A stretch of DNA of 64,000 nt, taken from PALSA-1353 sp050014015 (GTDB lineage Bacteria; Planctomycetota; Phycisphaerae; Tepidisphaerales; Tepidisphaeraceae). A model generated the notes under the pieces. That model saw only the letters and a list, made by a program, of their open reading frames with translations, did no database searches and had not been told where the DNA came from. Shown piece by piece: positions 26,936 to 34,651 of this stretch. The stretch is taken from NCBI GenBank assembly GCA_050014015.1, contig JBEKEC010000006.1:1-64000 (forward strand), in the 5' to 3' direction. The first letter of the stretch is position 1. Every line of letters starts with the position of its first letter. A program made the position numbers and the translations under genes.

Positions 26936-27313
26936 ATGTCATTGGCTCCTTCCAATACCGCTTCCGATGGCCTGCTTCAGCAGGAGGTGGTTAGGCGCAT
27001 TCTTACCGTAAGGCATCCGGCGGCGATCGTGTTATTCGGCTCGATGGCTCGCGGTCAATCGCATGCCGGCAGCGATCTGGACATACTGATTATCGAGCGG
27101 GAAGACGCATTGCCTCCGCATAGACACACCGGCGACTATCGAATGGCCCTGTTGGGGATCGATTGCGATATTGATATTGTCGTTTACACACCCCAGGAAA
27201 TTGAAGATTGGGCAACGGTGCCCAACGCGTTTGTCACAACCGCATTGCGCGAAGGCAAGGTTCTATATGAAAACGGTCGCGGACTTGGTCAAGGGCTGGC
27301 CGGCCAAGGGTGA
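26936..27313 (+). CDS. MNT-type nucleotidyltransferase antitoxin
   Basis: This 125-residue minimal nucleotidyltransferase has G35-S36 in LFGSMARGQ and D47-L-D49 in GSDLDILI. A third acidic position is in CDIDIVVY. In MNT/HEPN (MntA-HepT) modules this enzyme AMPylates and silences the HEPN toxin. Start MSLAPSNTAS (26936) is chosen; an upstream extension of 23 residues lies in poor sequence. It overlaps the HEPN gene by 47 nt. Confidence 0.8.
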   Translation: MSLAPSNTASDGLLQQEVVRRILTVRHPAAIVLFGSMARGQSHAGSDLDILIIEREDALPPHRHTGDYRMALLGIDCDIDIVVYTPQEIEDWATVPNAFVTTALREGKVLYENGRGLGQGLAGQG

Positions 27314-27668
27314 CAGCGATCTGGCCGAAGCGAAACGCTGTGTCGGCAGCATGGGGCCTTATGATACGGGTTGTTTCCCTTGCCAACAGGCGGTTGAAAA
27401 ATATTTCAAGGCTGTTTTGTGTTTCCATGGGCAGACTCCGACTCCCACGCATGATCTTCGCCGACTGATTGTGGCGATCGAGCAGAATGAACCTTCACTC
27501 AAACTCGCTCGCCCCGAAGTGCTGGTCCTGACCGACTACGCCGTCAGATTGCGGTACGACAGCGACTTTTGGCCAACCCAGATTGAGGCGGCCGAGGCAC
27601 AAACCGTCCGGCTCGAAGTCGTTGCGGTCATTCCTCAAAATATGCATCCCGCACCCCCCGGTCCTTGA
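27267..27668 (+). CDS. HEPN-domain protein (HepT-like toxin)
   Basis: This 133-residue protein has the HEPN core: GCFPCQQAVEKYFKAVLCFHG at about 35-55, TPTHDLRRLIVAIE and a terminal helix ending VRLEVVAVI. No clear RX4-6H RNase motif is seen, so it may be the non-RNase type or one that uses a different catalytic site. ATG 27267 sits inside the MNT gene and its stop overlaps the glycosyltransferase start, so all three genes could be co-translated. Confidence 0.78.
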   Translation: MKTVADLVKGWPAKGDSDLAEAKRCVGSMGPYDTGCFPCQQAVEKYFKAVLCFHGQTPTPTHDLRRLIVAIEQNEPSLKLARPEVLVLTDYAVRLRYDSDFWPTQIEAAEAQTVRLEVVAVIPQNMHPAPPGP

Positions 27669-28831
27669 TGAAAATCGTCCACATCATCACCCGCCTGATC
27701 ATCGGGGGCGCGCAGGAGAATACGCTCCTCTCCTGCCAGGGCCAGCATCGGCTGGGGCATGACGTGACGCTGATCGCCGGTCCGGCCATCGGACCGGAAG
27801 GCTCGCTCCTGGATCGGGCTCAAAGCCACGGCTATCGCGTCATCGTCCTTGACGAGATGCGGCGGGCGATCCATCCCATCCGGGATTTTCACACCTATCG
27901 CCATCTGCTCCGCCTCCTGGGAGAACTCAAGCCCGACATCGTCCACACCCATTCCAGCAAGGCCGGCATCCTCGGCCGATGGGCCGCCAATCGAGCGCGG
28001 ATTCCCGCCGTCGTTCACACCATCCACGGCCTGGCTTTCACGGCCTCCACCAATCCGGCGATCAATTGGGCTTACCAAATGCTGGAAAAACGCGCCGCCC
28101 CGTTGACCACGCGGATCGTTTGCGTCGCCGATGCCATGCGCGAGCAATCGCTGGCGGCCGGCATCGGCCGCGCCCGGCAGTACCTCACCATCTACAGCGG
28201 CATGGAGACCGAGCCGTTTCTCCATCCCCCCGCGCCGCGCGAACAGGTCCGTTCGTCCCTGGGCATCGCCAAGGAAACTATCGTCGTCGGAACCATCGCC
28301 AGATTATTCGATCTGAAAGGTCACGACGATCTTCTGCAAATCGCCCCCGAATTGTGCGGCCAATTTCCCAACCTGCGATTTCTCTGGGTGGGCGATGGCC
28401 TGCTTCGCCCCCGGCTGGAGGCGGAAATGAACCGCCTGGGTCTGCGCGATCGCTTCATCCTGACCGGCATGGTCCCCCCGCAGCGCGTGCCGGAATTGAC
28501 CGCGGCGATGGACCTTCTGGTTCATCCCTCCCGCCGCGAAGGCCTGGCCCGCGCCCTGCCCCAGGCCGCCCTGGCCGCCATTCCGGCCATCGCCTACGAC
28601 ATCGACGGCAACCGCGAAGGCCTCCGCGACGGCATCACGGGCACGGTGCTTCCGCCGCTCGACCTGCGAAAATTATCCGACGCGATTGCCACGCTTGCCG
28701 GGAATGAATCGCTGCGAAAGAGCATGGGACAAGCCGGACGCCAATTCGCGCTCGGCAGGTTTGATGCCAAGGGGATGGTGGAGGCGCTGGATCGGCTGTA
28801 TGGGGAAATCCGAAATCCGAAATCCGAATGA
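27668..28831 (+). CDS. GT4-family glycosyltransferase
   Basis: This 387-residue GT-B fold transferase has an N-terminal lobe opening IVHIITRLIIGGAQENTLL, a central VHTHSSKAGILGRWAA, and a C-terminal nucleotide-sugar lobe with VGTIARLFDLKGHDDLL, LVHPSRREGLARALPQA and DGNREGLRDGITG. The E-x7-E position reads REGLARALPQ, so one Glu is replaced. ATG 27668 overlaps the HEPN stop, and TTG 27665 is an alternative start. It does not look like BshA. The last codons (IRNPKSE) are contributed by a word-repeat element. Substrate is unknown. Confidence 0.85.
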   Translation: MKIVHIITRLIIGGAQENTLLSCQGQHRLGHDVTLIAGPAIGPEGSLLDRAQSHGYRVIVLDEMRRAIHPIRDFHTYRHLLRLLGELKPDIVHTHSSKAGILGRWAANRARIPAVVHTIHGLAFTASTNPAINWAYQMLEKRAAPLTTRIVCVADAMREQSLAAGIGRARQYLTIYSGMETEPFLHPPAPREQVRSSLGIAKETIVVGTIARLFDLKGHDDLLQIAPELCGQFPNLRFLWVGDGLLRPRLEAEMNRLGLRDRFILTGMVPPQRVPELTAAMDLLVHPSRREGLARALPQAALAAIPAIAYDIDGNREGLRDGITGTVLPPLDLRKLSDAIATLAGNESLRKSMGQAGRQFALGRFDAKGMVEALDRLYGEIRNPKSE

Positions 28832-28926
28832 CGAATCAAATTCGAATGACGAAATCCGAAACGGTTTTCATTGGATCATTCGGATTTCGGATTTGATTCG
28901 TCATTCGGATTTCGGATTTCGGATTC
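28804..28926. repeat. Word-repeat inverted element, family 1 (copy 2)
   Basis: The left half iterates AATCCGAAATCCGAATGACG and the right half is TTCGTCATTCGGATTTCGG repeated. The centre is ACGGTTTTCATTGGATC. The end of the glycosyltransferase (28831) and the end of the minus-strand membrane gene (28876) both lie inside it. Confidence 0.85.
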
Positions 28927-29532
28927 ATCATGCCACCCGCCGCTGTGTCTCCGCACGAGTTGAGCGATGCCGCGCGTGCCGAGAATGAGCCATAAGCCCA
29001 GACCGCATGAAACAACCGAAGTAAGCACGTATCGGTCAATTTGTGGCATCCCCGGCGGTCGATTGCGCGGGATGGTGATTACAAGATACAGCGGCCATGC
29101 GAGGCTCGGGATTCCAGTCGTCAAGAGGTATATGCCAATGCCGATCAGGACGACGTGGAGCAATTCATTGGAAGCGATTCCGCGCTGAGATGAGCCATGG
29201 TCCGACCCCGCCGCCATCCGCCTCGCCAGGGCTGGAGCTTTTCTCCAGCAATACCAAGCCATCAGGAGAAAAACCGCACAAGGCAATATTGACGAAAACA
29301 TCATCGCACTGGCAATATCATCCTGGTACTGAAGTCTGCTCCTGATCAAGCGCGACGCCACATATCCGACGAAGCCGACTCCGGCAATTAGCCCATTGGC
29401 AAGCAACCACAGTGCGAAGATGCGGCACCAAACCACCGCAACCATCGGGGCTGGCGGTAATTCCGCATATCCGAGAACCGGAGCAGGTGCGGGCGCTTCA
29501 TCTCGCGCGGGCTCAATCTGCGACATGCTCAT
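28876..29532 (-). CDS. Hypothetical four-helix membrane protein
   Basis: This 218-residue protein of unknown function has four predicted membrane segments: VVWCRIFALWLLANGLIAGV, SSILPCAVFLLMAWYC, VLIGIGIYLLTTGIPSLAWP and YVLTSVVSCGLGLWLILG. The N-terminus is acidic and Pro/Ala-rich. The last 18 residues (ESEIRNPNDESNPKSE) are encoded by a word-repeat element, so the native C-terminus was probably extended by the insertion. ATG 29532 or 29526 could start it; 29532 is used. Confidence 0.6.
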   Translation of the reverse strand: MSMSQIEPARDEAPAPAPVLGYAELPPAPMVAVVWCRIFALWLLANGLIAGVGFVGYVASRLIRSRLQYQDDIASAMMFSSILPCAVFLLMAWYCWRKAPALARRMAAGSDHGSSQRGIASNELLHVVLIGIGIYLLTTGIPSLAWPLYLVITIPRNRPPGMPQIDRYVLTSVVSCGLGLWLILGTRGIAQLVRRHSGGWHDESEIRNPNDESNPKSE

Positions 29533-29576
29533 CAAGTATCGCCTCGCGCCCAACCTGTCGCAACACAAGGGAATTG

Positions 29577-29643
29577 GTTTCGAGTTTCGTCAATCGGATT
29601 TCGGATTTGATTCGTCATTCGGATTTCAGATTTCGGGTTTCCC
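29577..29643. repeat. Word-repeat element, family 1 (copy 3, partial)
   Basis: It repeats TTCGTCAATCGGATTTCGG and TTCGTCATTCGGATTTCAG but lacks the opposite arm, so only the right half remains. It lies directly before the deacetylase start. Confidence 0.75.
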
Positions 29644-29649
29644 GCTAAA

Positions 29650-30333
29650 ATGCCGCCCATGTCTTCGTATCTCATCATCGGCCCTCACCCCGACGATCAG
29701 GAGCTGGGCATGGGCGGCACGATCGCCCGGCTGGTCGAGCAGGGCCATCGCGTTCATCTGGTGGACATGACCAGCGGCGAGCCGACGCCGCTGGGATCGC
29801 CCGAAATCCGCCAGCGCGAATCCGCCGCCGCCGCCAAAATCCTCGGCGTCCAGCGAACGCAACTGGGTCTGGTCAATCGCCAAGTGATTCACGATTTGGC
29901 CAGCCGGCATCAATTGGCCGCGGTTATCCGCGCTCATCGCCCGGACGTGCTTTTTCTGCCCTATCCGGTGGACGCCCATCCCGATCACGTCGCGGTCACC
30001 CGCATCGGCGAGGACGCCCGCTTCGACGCCAAGCTCACCAACAGCCCCATTCCCGGCGATCCCTGCTATCCCAGACGAATCCTCTATTACTTCTGCACTC
30101 ATTTGCGCCTCTCCTTTCAGCCGACCTTCTGCCTCGACGTCAGCGCTCAGATCGAGAAGAAAATGGCCGCCGTCCTGGCGTATGAATCGCAGTTCCTCTG
30201 GAACCACAGCCCCGTGCCGGAGATGGTCAAGACCCTCACCGCCTATTTCGGCGGCCGCATCGGCGTCGCCCATGCCGAGCCGTTCTTCAGCCACGAAACC
30301 CTGGGGCTGAATGGGTTGGATCAGGTGACGTGA
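29650..30333 (+). CDS. PIG-L/LmbE deacetylase, BshB1-like
   Basis: This 227-residue zinc deacetylase family protein has the metal motif GPHPDDQELGMGG (H13, D15, D16), PEIRQRESAAAAKILGV and HPDHVAV near 117. The overall pattern is closest to BshB1, which deacetylates GlcNAc-malate in bacillithiol synthesis, but no bshA or bshC is present here. Start may be 29650 or the in-frame ATG at 29659. It could instead act on a lipid or a product of the nearby GT4 enzyme. Confidence 0.82.
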   Translation: MPPMSSYLIIGPHPDDQELGMGGTIARLVEQGHRVHLVDMTSGEPTPLGSPEIRQRESAAAAKILGVQRTQLGLVNRQVIHDLASRHQLAAVIRAHRPDVLFLPYPVDAHPDHVAVTRIGEDARFDAKLTNSPIPGDPCYPRRILYYFCTHLRLSFQPTFCLDVSAQIEKKMAAVLAYESQFLWNHSPVPEMVKTLTAYFGGRIGVAHAEPFFSHETLGLNGLDQVT

Positions 30334-30343
30334 AAGGGCGAAA

Positions 30344-30371
30344 AGAATGCCGAATGCCGATTGCCAAATGG
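30344..30371. repeat. Word-repeat element, family 3 (single arm)
   Basis: It contains GAATGCCGAATGCCGATTGCC followed by AAATGG. Full or partial copies are at 32188, 44432 and 59743. Confidence 0.6.
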
Positions 30372-30430
30372 AGGAGAAGCGCACTAGATTTGGAGATTCC
30401 CGAATTTCAATCTTTTACCAGTTCTCTCAC

Positions 30431-31273
30431 TTACTTGGCGGCTAGGGTCTTTTGGTATTCGTCGATGGCATGATGAAGCTGGGGGTTTGCCAGAAGCTCG
30501 GCCATTTCCCGAACCGTCCAGTTTTTTATTCCTCTCACGGGACCGAGCTTACTCAATAAGTCGCTGATCTCGTCGTCAATGGCGATTTGCTGGCTCTCGA
30601 ACCCGCCATGCGACATGCCGTGGACGTGATCCATAAGTTTGACGATTTTTTGGTAGATCGGCGGCTTGGGATTGCCAGGCGCCGTAAAGACCAGTTGCGA
30701 GCTGACTTCATCGGCCACTCTGTCTCGAAGGGCAATAAACTTATCTTTGGGAAGATCCTGACATTTACCCAGCGCATCGCTGAGCAGCGCGTGGCAATCG
30801 ACAATTTCGTCGGCATTCCACGCGATGTATCCCGCCAGTTGGTGCGGAGTCAGAAGTTGTAACGCGTCGTTCGCCCGCTTTGACGCGGCATCCGTCAGAT
30901 CGGGGGTCGGCCGATCGATGTCCAGTTTGTACTCCAGTTTGGAGACTCGATCCTTGGCCGCTTTGATCGCGTCTTCATCGCCGCTCAATATCGCGTCATG
31001 CAGCGATTTCAAGGCGGCGTCATAGTCTGGATCGACGTCGCCGGAAGCGCTCGGCAGTTCGCCGGCAGGATTTTCCGTCATCTCTCGCAGTTTTTTGAGC
31101 TGATCGGCCGATAGTTTAAGTTCGCTAATCTTCCTCAGGGCATCGACTTCCAATTGAGTCTTGACGAGTTCTTCCGGCGTCGTTGCAGCAGGCTCGGTCG
31201 TGGGCGGCGCGGCGAAGACCAGGCCGCCGAACATTAGCATCGCCCCACACAGAAACGCGGCGATGTGTCGCAT
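30431..31273 (-). CDS. Secreted hypothetical protein
   Basis: ATG 31273 is chosen because GGAG lies six nt upstream and a signal peptide follows (HIAAFLCGAMLMFGGLVFA). The 280-residue mature protein starts with a Thr/Pro linker, then helical segments with LKLSADQLKKLREMTENPAG and LLTPHQLAGYIAWNADEI. These LTxxQ-like turns resemble Spy/CpxP-type helical proteins, but similarity is weak. Periplasmic, function unknown. Confidence 0.65.
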   Translation of the reverse strand: MRHIAAFLCGAMLMFGGLVFAAPPTTEPAATTPEELVKTQLEVDALRKISELKLSADQLKKLREMTENPAGELPSASGDVDPDYDAALKSLHDAILSGDEDAIKAAKDRVSKLEYKLDIDRPTPDLTDAASKRANDALQLLTPHQLAGYIAWNADEIVDCHALLSDALGKCQDLPKDKFIALRDRVADEVSSQLVFTAPGNPKPPIYQKIVKLMDHVHGMSHGGFESQQIAIDDEISDLLSKLGPVRGIKNWTVREMAELLANPQLHHAIDEYQKTLAAK

Positions 31274-31352
31274 GGAAACTCCTCTCTCTGAGATGGCCAA
31301 ACCCTCTGCTCAATATAGACGCCTAGAGCATGTGCAGCAATAACTGCGCATT

Positions 31353-31395
31353 TTCCCCCTCGCCCGGTACTCCGGGAGAGGGTTGGGGTGAGGGC
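31353..31395. repeat. Word-repeat element, family 7 (copy 2)
   Basis: It holds CCCTCGCCCGGTACTCCGGG followed by AGAGGGTTGGGGTGAGGG. It matches the left half of the element at 22984-23089. Confidence 0.7.
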
Positions 31396-31437
31396 AGTCC
31401 GGAGAGTTGTTCTTGCACAACTGCCTAGTGTGCCGCA

Positions 31438-32184
31438 TCACGCTCCGGAGGCGGCGGCGGCCGGAGCCGGCAGCACGATCGGGATCAACTCGGAAACGTG
31501 CCGGATGACGTGGTCCGCTCTCGAATGGGTTCGCCCCGGCGGCCATGGCTGCTTGAGGGCGGTCTGCATTCCCAGCCGGGCGGCGCCCACGACGTCGGTT
31601 TTCACCCCGTCGCCGACGAACAGCGTTTCGGCGGGCGCCGCGCCGAGGGCGGCCAGGGCGTGTTTGAAGATGGACGGATGCGGCTTGCGCTTGCCGAATT
31701 CGCTGGAATAAATCCGAACGGGGAAATATTCCAGCAGACCCAATTCCTCCAGATGCCGGTCCAGCAGCATCGACGTGAACCAGGTATTGGAGACGATGCC
31801 CATCCTGACGCCGGCGTCGCGGAAGCGCTGGAGGGTGGGGATGAGGTCCGGTTCGATGCTGCCGTATTCGACGATGCCCTTGTACCAGAGCCAGGCCAGC
31901 TCGCGCATGAACTGGTCGGTATCCGGGGCGCCCAGGCGTCGGGATCTGCGGCGCATGAGTGCGACGATGTTGAACTCGCGGCGTCGCAGCCGCGACAGGA
32001 TGATGCCAAGACGGACGGCCGCGAGGTTGCCGTAGCGGTATCGCGACAGCGATGGAAGCCGGCAACCGATCTCTGTCAACCGCTGATAGCTCGCCCGCAC
32101 TCCCCTGTCGATGATGGAGTTGACGTCCAGTGGACGGAAGTCCACCAGCGTATCCCCAAGATCGAACAGCACCGCTCGGATCAT
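31438..32184 (-). CDS. HAD-superfamily hydrolase
   Basis: This 248-residue protein starts at ATG 32184 with the HAD motif I (VLFDLGDTLVDF, nucleophile D8 and D11). Motif II is GIVSNTW, motif III lysine is in FGKRKPHPSIF, and motif IV is LFVGDGVKTDVVGAA. This is a HAD-IA phosphatase. The substrate is unknown. Its start is four nt from a family 3 word-repeat element. Confidence 0.88.
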   Translation of the reverse strand: MIRAVLFDLGDTLVDFRPLDVNSIIDRGVRASYQRLTEIGCRLPSLSRYRYGNLAAVRLGIILSRLRRREFNIVALMRRRSRRLGAPDTDQFMRELAWLWYKGIVEYGSIEPDLIPTLQRFRDAGVRMGIVSNTWFTSMLLDRHLEELGLLEYFPVRIYSSEFGKRKPHPSIFKHALAALGAAPAETLFVGDGVKTDVVGAARLGMQTALKQPWPPGRTHSRADHVIRHVSELIPIVLPAPAAAASGA

Positions 32185-32187
32185 AAG

Positions 32188-32273
32188 AAATTGCCGAATG
32201 CCGATTGCCAATTGCCGGTTGGAACGCTCGGGAGCCCGCAATCGTCGTTTCTTTCAATTGGCAATCGGCAATC
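32188..32273. repeat. Word-repeat inverted element, family 3
   Basis: The left arm iterates TTGCCGAATGCCGATTGCCA and ATTGCC; the right arm is CAATTGGCAATCGGCAAT. The 33-nt centre starts with GGTTGGAACGCTCGGGAGCC. Confidence 0.75.
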
Positions 32274-32410
32274 TACCAAGGCCCGCCACAGTTACGCGTC
32301 TCCCCCGCGGTTAATTTACTCTTGATCTCTTTGCCCGGCAAAGGTCCAATCCGGAGGTGATTGATATAGCTCTGCCAAGGTTTCCGGGCGAGTACGAATT
32401 GAACCGCCAA

Positions 32411-32507
32411 GGTCATTGGTCATTGGTCATTGGTCATTTGCAACACAATTCGGGATCGGTGATACCAATGACGAATGACAAGTGACCAATGACAAGTGAC
32501 AAATGAC
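32411..32507. repeat. Word-repeat inverted element, family 2 (copy 1)
   Basis: The left arm is GGTCATTGGTCATTGGTCAT and the right arm repeats AATGACAAGTGACCAATGAC. The centre ACACAATTCGGGATCGGTGA is shared with the copy at 44460-44540 (ACAATTCGAAATCGGCGA), so the family has a conserved core and not only similar words. The next gene's ATG (32508) is directly attached to the repeat. Confidence 0.82.
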
Positions 32508-33008
32508 ATGGCATTTTTCGTGATTATTTCCCGTTGGCTGCACCTGATTTCCGCCTGCCTGGCCATCGGCGGGGTGTTGTTCATTCGCTTCGTTCTGCCC
32601 GGCGGATTGAAGCTCCTGGACGACGCCCAGCACGAGCAAGTCCTGCTGACGGTCCGGCGGAGATTCAAAAGGGTCGTTCACGCGGCGATCTTTCTTTTGC
32701 TGGTCACGGGCATTTACAACACCTGTCTGGCATGGGACAAATACCAATTGGATACAGCGGTGCTCCACGCGTTGTGGGGCACTCACGTTCTTCTGGCGGC
32801 GTGTGCGTTCGCGATCTCGCTGTACGTGCTGGCCGGGCCACGGCCGCCCCGGTCGCACCGCAAACTGATGGCGTTGAACTTCGCGATCCTCCTGCTGGTG
32901 GTTGCGGCGGCATCCACGCTCAAATGGGCTCGCGAACGCGCCGTCGCGGAGCATCGCGCGACAGTCGCGGAACATCCGCCGGCGGTTCCGGTTTCGGACA
33001 AGCAATGA
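32508..33008 (+). CDS. CopD-like four-helix membrane protein (first of pair)
   Basis: This 166-residue protein has membrane helices WLHLISACLAIGGVLFI, AAIFLLLVTGIYNT, LLAACAFAISLYVL and LNFAILLLVVAAAS. Its first His (RWLHL) and arrangement resemble the CopD/DUF2269 family of copper- or heme-associated membrane proteins. The start codon sits at the edge of a word-repeat element with no obvious ribosome-binding site. It overlaps the next gene as ATGA (33005). Confidence 0.65.
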   Translation: MAFFVIISRWLHLISACLAIGGVLFIRFVLPGGLKLLDDAQHEQVLLTVRRRFKRVVHAAIFLLLVTGIYNTCLAWDKYQLDTAVLHALWGTHVLLAACAFAISLYVLAGPRPPRSHRKLMALNFAILLLVVAAASTLKWARERAVAEHRATVAEHPPAVPVSDKQ

Positions 33009-33526
33009 CCACTTATTTCCTCTACATGCTGATATTCCTCTTCGCCCGGTACCTCCACATCGTTTGCGCGACCGTGCTGATCGGCGGAACGCTCTTTTAT
33101 GAGATGGTCGTTCCCCCGGCCATCGACGAACTGAAGCAAGAGCAGCAGTTGTTCATTTTCGCCCGGGCGCGGTGGTTCTTTAAGTGGATCGTCTGGGTCT
33201 GCGCGGCGACGATCCTCATCAGCGGAGTGGTCAGCACCTACGGCCACTGGGCGGAATACAACCAGGAATCCGTCTACCAATTGGCGCGACCGGGATGGTG
33301 GTGGGCCGCCCATGCCAGTTGCGGCATCCTCGCCGTCCTCATCTCGGTCAGCCTGACGATCGGCAAGGTGCCCCCCAGCCAGCCGATCCGCTGGATGCGA
33401 TTGAATCTCGTCATCCTGCTGCTGGTGATGTTCCTGGCGACGGCGACCCGGCAAACGCGTCTGGAGTCCGGCTCCGTGGGCCGCGCGCTCGGACCGGCGG
33501 AACCGTCCGAAATAGTTCCGCGATGA
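33005..33526 (+). CDS. CopD-like four-helix membrane protein (second of pair)
   Basis: This 173-residue protein is a paralogue of the preceding gene with the same four-helix plan (RYLHIVCATVLIGGTLFY, WIVWVCAATILISGVV, ASCGILAVLISVSLTIG, LNLVILLLVMFLATA). ATG overlaps the previous stop, and its own stop overlaps arfB, so three genes are translationally coupled. The two proteins probably form a heterodimer. Function is not known. Confidence 0.65.
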   Translation: MTTYFLYMLIFLFARYLHIVCATVLIGGTLFYEMVVPPAIDELKQEQQLFIFARARWFFKWIVWVCAATILISGVVSTYGHWAEYNQESVYQLARPGWWWAAHASCGILAVLISVSLTIGKVPPSQPIRWMRLNLVILLLVMFLATATRQTRLESGSVGRALGPAEPSEIVPR

Positions 33527-33993
33527 ACGCGGCTGCCGATCCATCTTCCCCTCGCCCGCTTTTGGAAGAACCGGACCAATCACTCGCCCCAGGCGTGAGC
33601 CTCGCCCCAGGCGGGCTTCGGATGAGTTTCTCTCGCGGCGGCGGGCCGGGCGGTCAGAACGTCAACAAGCTCAACACCAAGGCCGAGGCGTGGATCGCGC
33701 TCGCTCGGATTTCCGGGCTGTCGGCCGCGGCGCTCGACCGGCTCCGGGCGCTGGGCGGGCGGCGAATCACGGCGGCGGATGAATTGCACCTTGTCAGCGA
33801 CGTCCACCGCTCGCAGGAAGGAAACCGGCGCGAGATTTTCACCCGGCTGCGGAACCTGATCCTTCTGGCCCAGAAGGAGCCCAAGCGCCGCCGCAAGACC
33901 CGCCCCACCGCCGCCTCGCGCCGCCGACGCCTGGAATCCAAACGCCGCCAATCCCAAGCCAAGTCCGCTCGCAGCGGACGAGGCTGGGATTGA
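33523..33993 (+). CDS. arfB: Peptidyl-tRNA hydrolase ArfB-type (GGQ)
   Basis: This 156-residue protein rescues stalled ribosomes by hydrolysing peptidyl-tRNA. GGQ is at 43-45 in SRGGGPGGQNVNKLNTKAE. A basic C-terminal tail (RRRKTRPTAASRRRRLESKR) would enter the empty mRNA channel, as in E. coli ArfB. An LAPGVSLAPG direct repeat precedes the catalytic domain. It is coupled by a 4-nt overlap to the upstream membrane gene. Confidence 0.88.
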   Translation: MNAAADPSSPRPLLEEPDQSLAPGVSLAPGGLRMSFSRGGGPGGQNVNKLNTKAEAWIALARISGLSAAALDRLRALGGRRITAADELHLVSDVHRSQEGNRREIFTRLRNLILLAQKEPKRRRKTRPTAASRRRRLESKRRQSQAKSARSGRGWD

Positions 33994-34012
33994 ACACCCC
34001 AAAAAACAAAAA

Positions 34013-34031
34013 CCCACGGCGGCGCCGTGGG
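34013..34031. terminator. CCCACGG hairpin (family 8), convergent gene end
   Basis: CCCACGGCG pairs with CGCCGTGGG around one base. It lies 20 nt after arfB and before the convergent acidic-protein gene, so it probably ends arfB transcription. Close copies occur at 37269-37287 and 63296-63314. Confidence 0.65.
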
Positions 34032-34059
34032 CGTTGCTTCAATCCGGCCACGAGTCTAA

Positions 34060-34515
34060 TCACGTATCCTCGCCGAAGTCCTCTTCGTCGTCGTCGTCAT
34101 CGTCGTAATCGTCGTCATCGTCATCGGGATTGTCGAACTCGTCCTCCTCTTCATCCTCCTCGTCTTCGTCCTCTTCCTCTTCGTCTTCCTCGTCTTCCTC
34201 ATCCTCGAAGTCGTCCTCGTCGAGGTCCTCTTCAAGCTCTTCTTCCTCTTCCTCCTCCTCTTCTTCTTCCTCCTCCTCTTCCTCAATCTCTTCGTCTTCG
34301 CCGTCTTCCTTCTCCTCGTCGTCTTCCTTCTCTTCGTCTTCGTCCTTTTCGCCAGGCTCGTGGCGGGGCTTGCGCTTGGCGGCCTGCGGGACCGGCCCCA
34401 TCAATTCCAGCCACCACAAATCGGACGTCTCCACGCGCGGGGCGATCAAACCCATTCTCGTCAACGCCGTTAAAACCACCGATTCCTGACCACCCTGATT
34501 TGATTCGCGACTCAT
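34060..34515 (-). CDS. Extremely acidic low-complexity protein
   Basis: ATG 34515 (MSRESNQGGQ) is chosen; an upstream in-frame extension is also open. Residues 1-60 look like a small helical head (SVVLTALTRMGLIAPRVETS, then WWLELMG). Roughly the last 90 residues are almost only Glu and Asp, with long EEEEEE tracts and a final DDDDDDYDDDDDDEED. The opposite strand reads as poly-Ser, which is an artefact. The acidic tail resembles histone-chaperone or RNA-polymerase delta tails. Function is unknown. Confidence 0.7.
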   Translation of the reverse strand: MSRESNQGGQESVVLTALTRMGLIAPRVETSDLWWLELMGPVPQAAKRKPRHEPGEKDEDEEKEDDEEKEDGEDEEIEEEEEEEEEEEEEEEELEEDLDEDDFEDEEDEEDEEEEDEDEEDEEEDEFDNPDDDDDDYDDDDDDEEDFGEDT

Positions 34516-34651
34516 AAACAATCCCAATTCACTTGCGGATACTTCTCCGAACGCCAAACGGCCCAAGATTGGCCAATTGGGCGGTATTGGAACGAGCCGG
34601 TCCGGTCGCGTCAAGGGACAAAATCACCTTCGCGACAACTGCCTTGGGGAG

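Noticed and set aside
34130..34489. A poly-serine plus-strand ORF
   Set aside because: It is the opposite strand of the Glu/Asp codons of the acidic protein.
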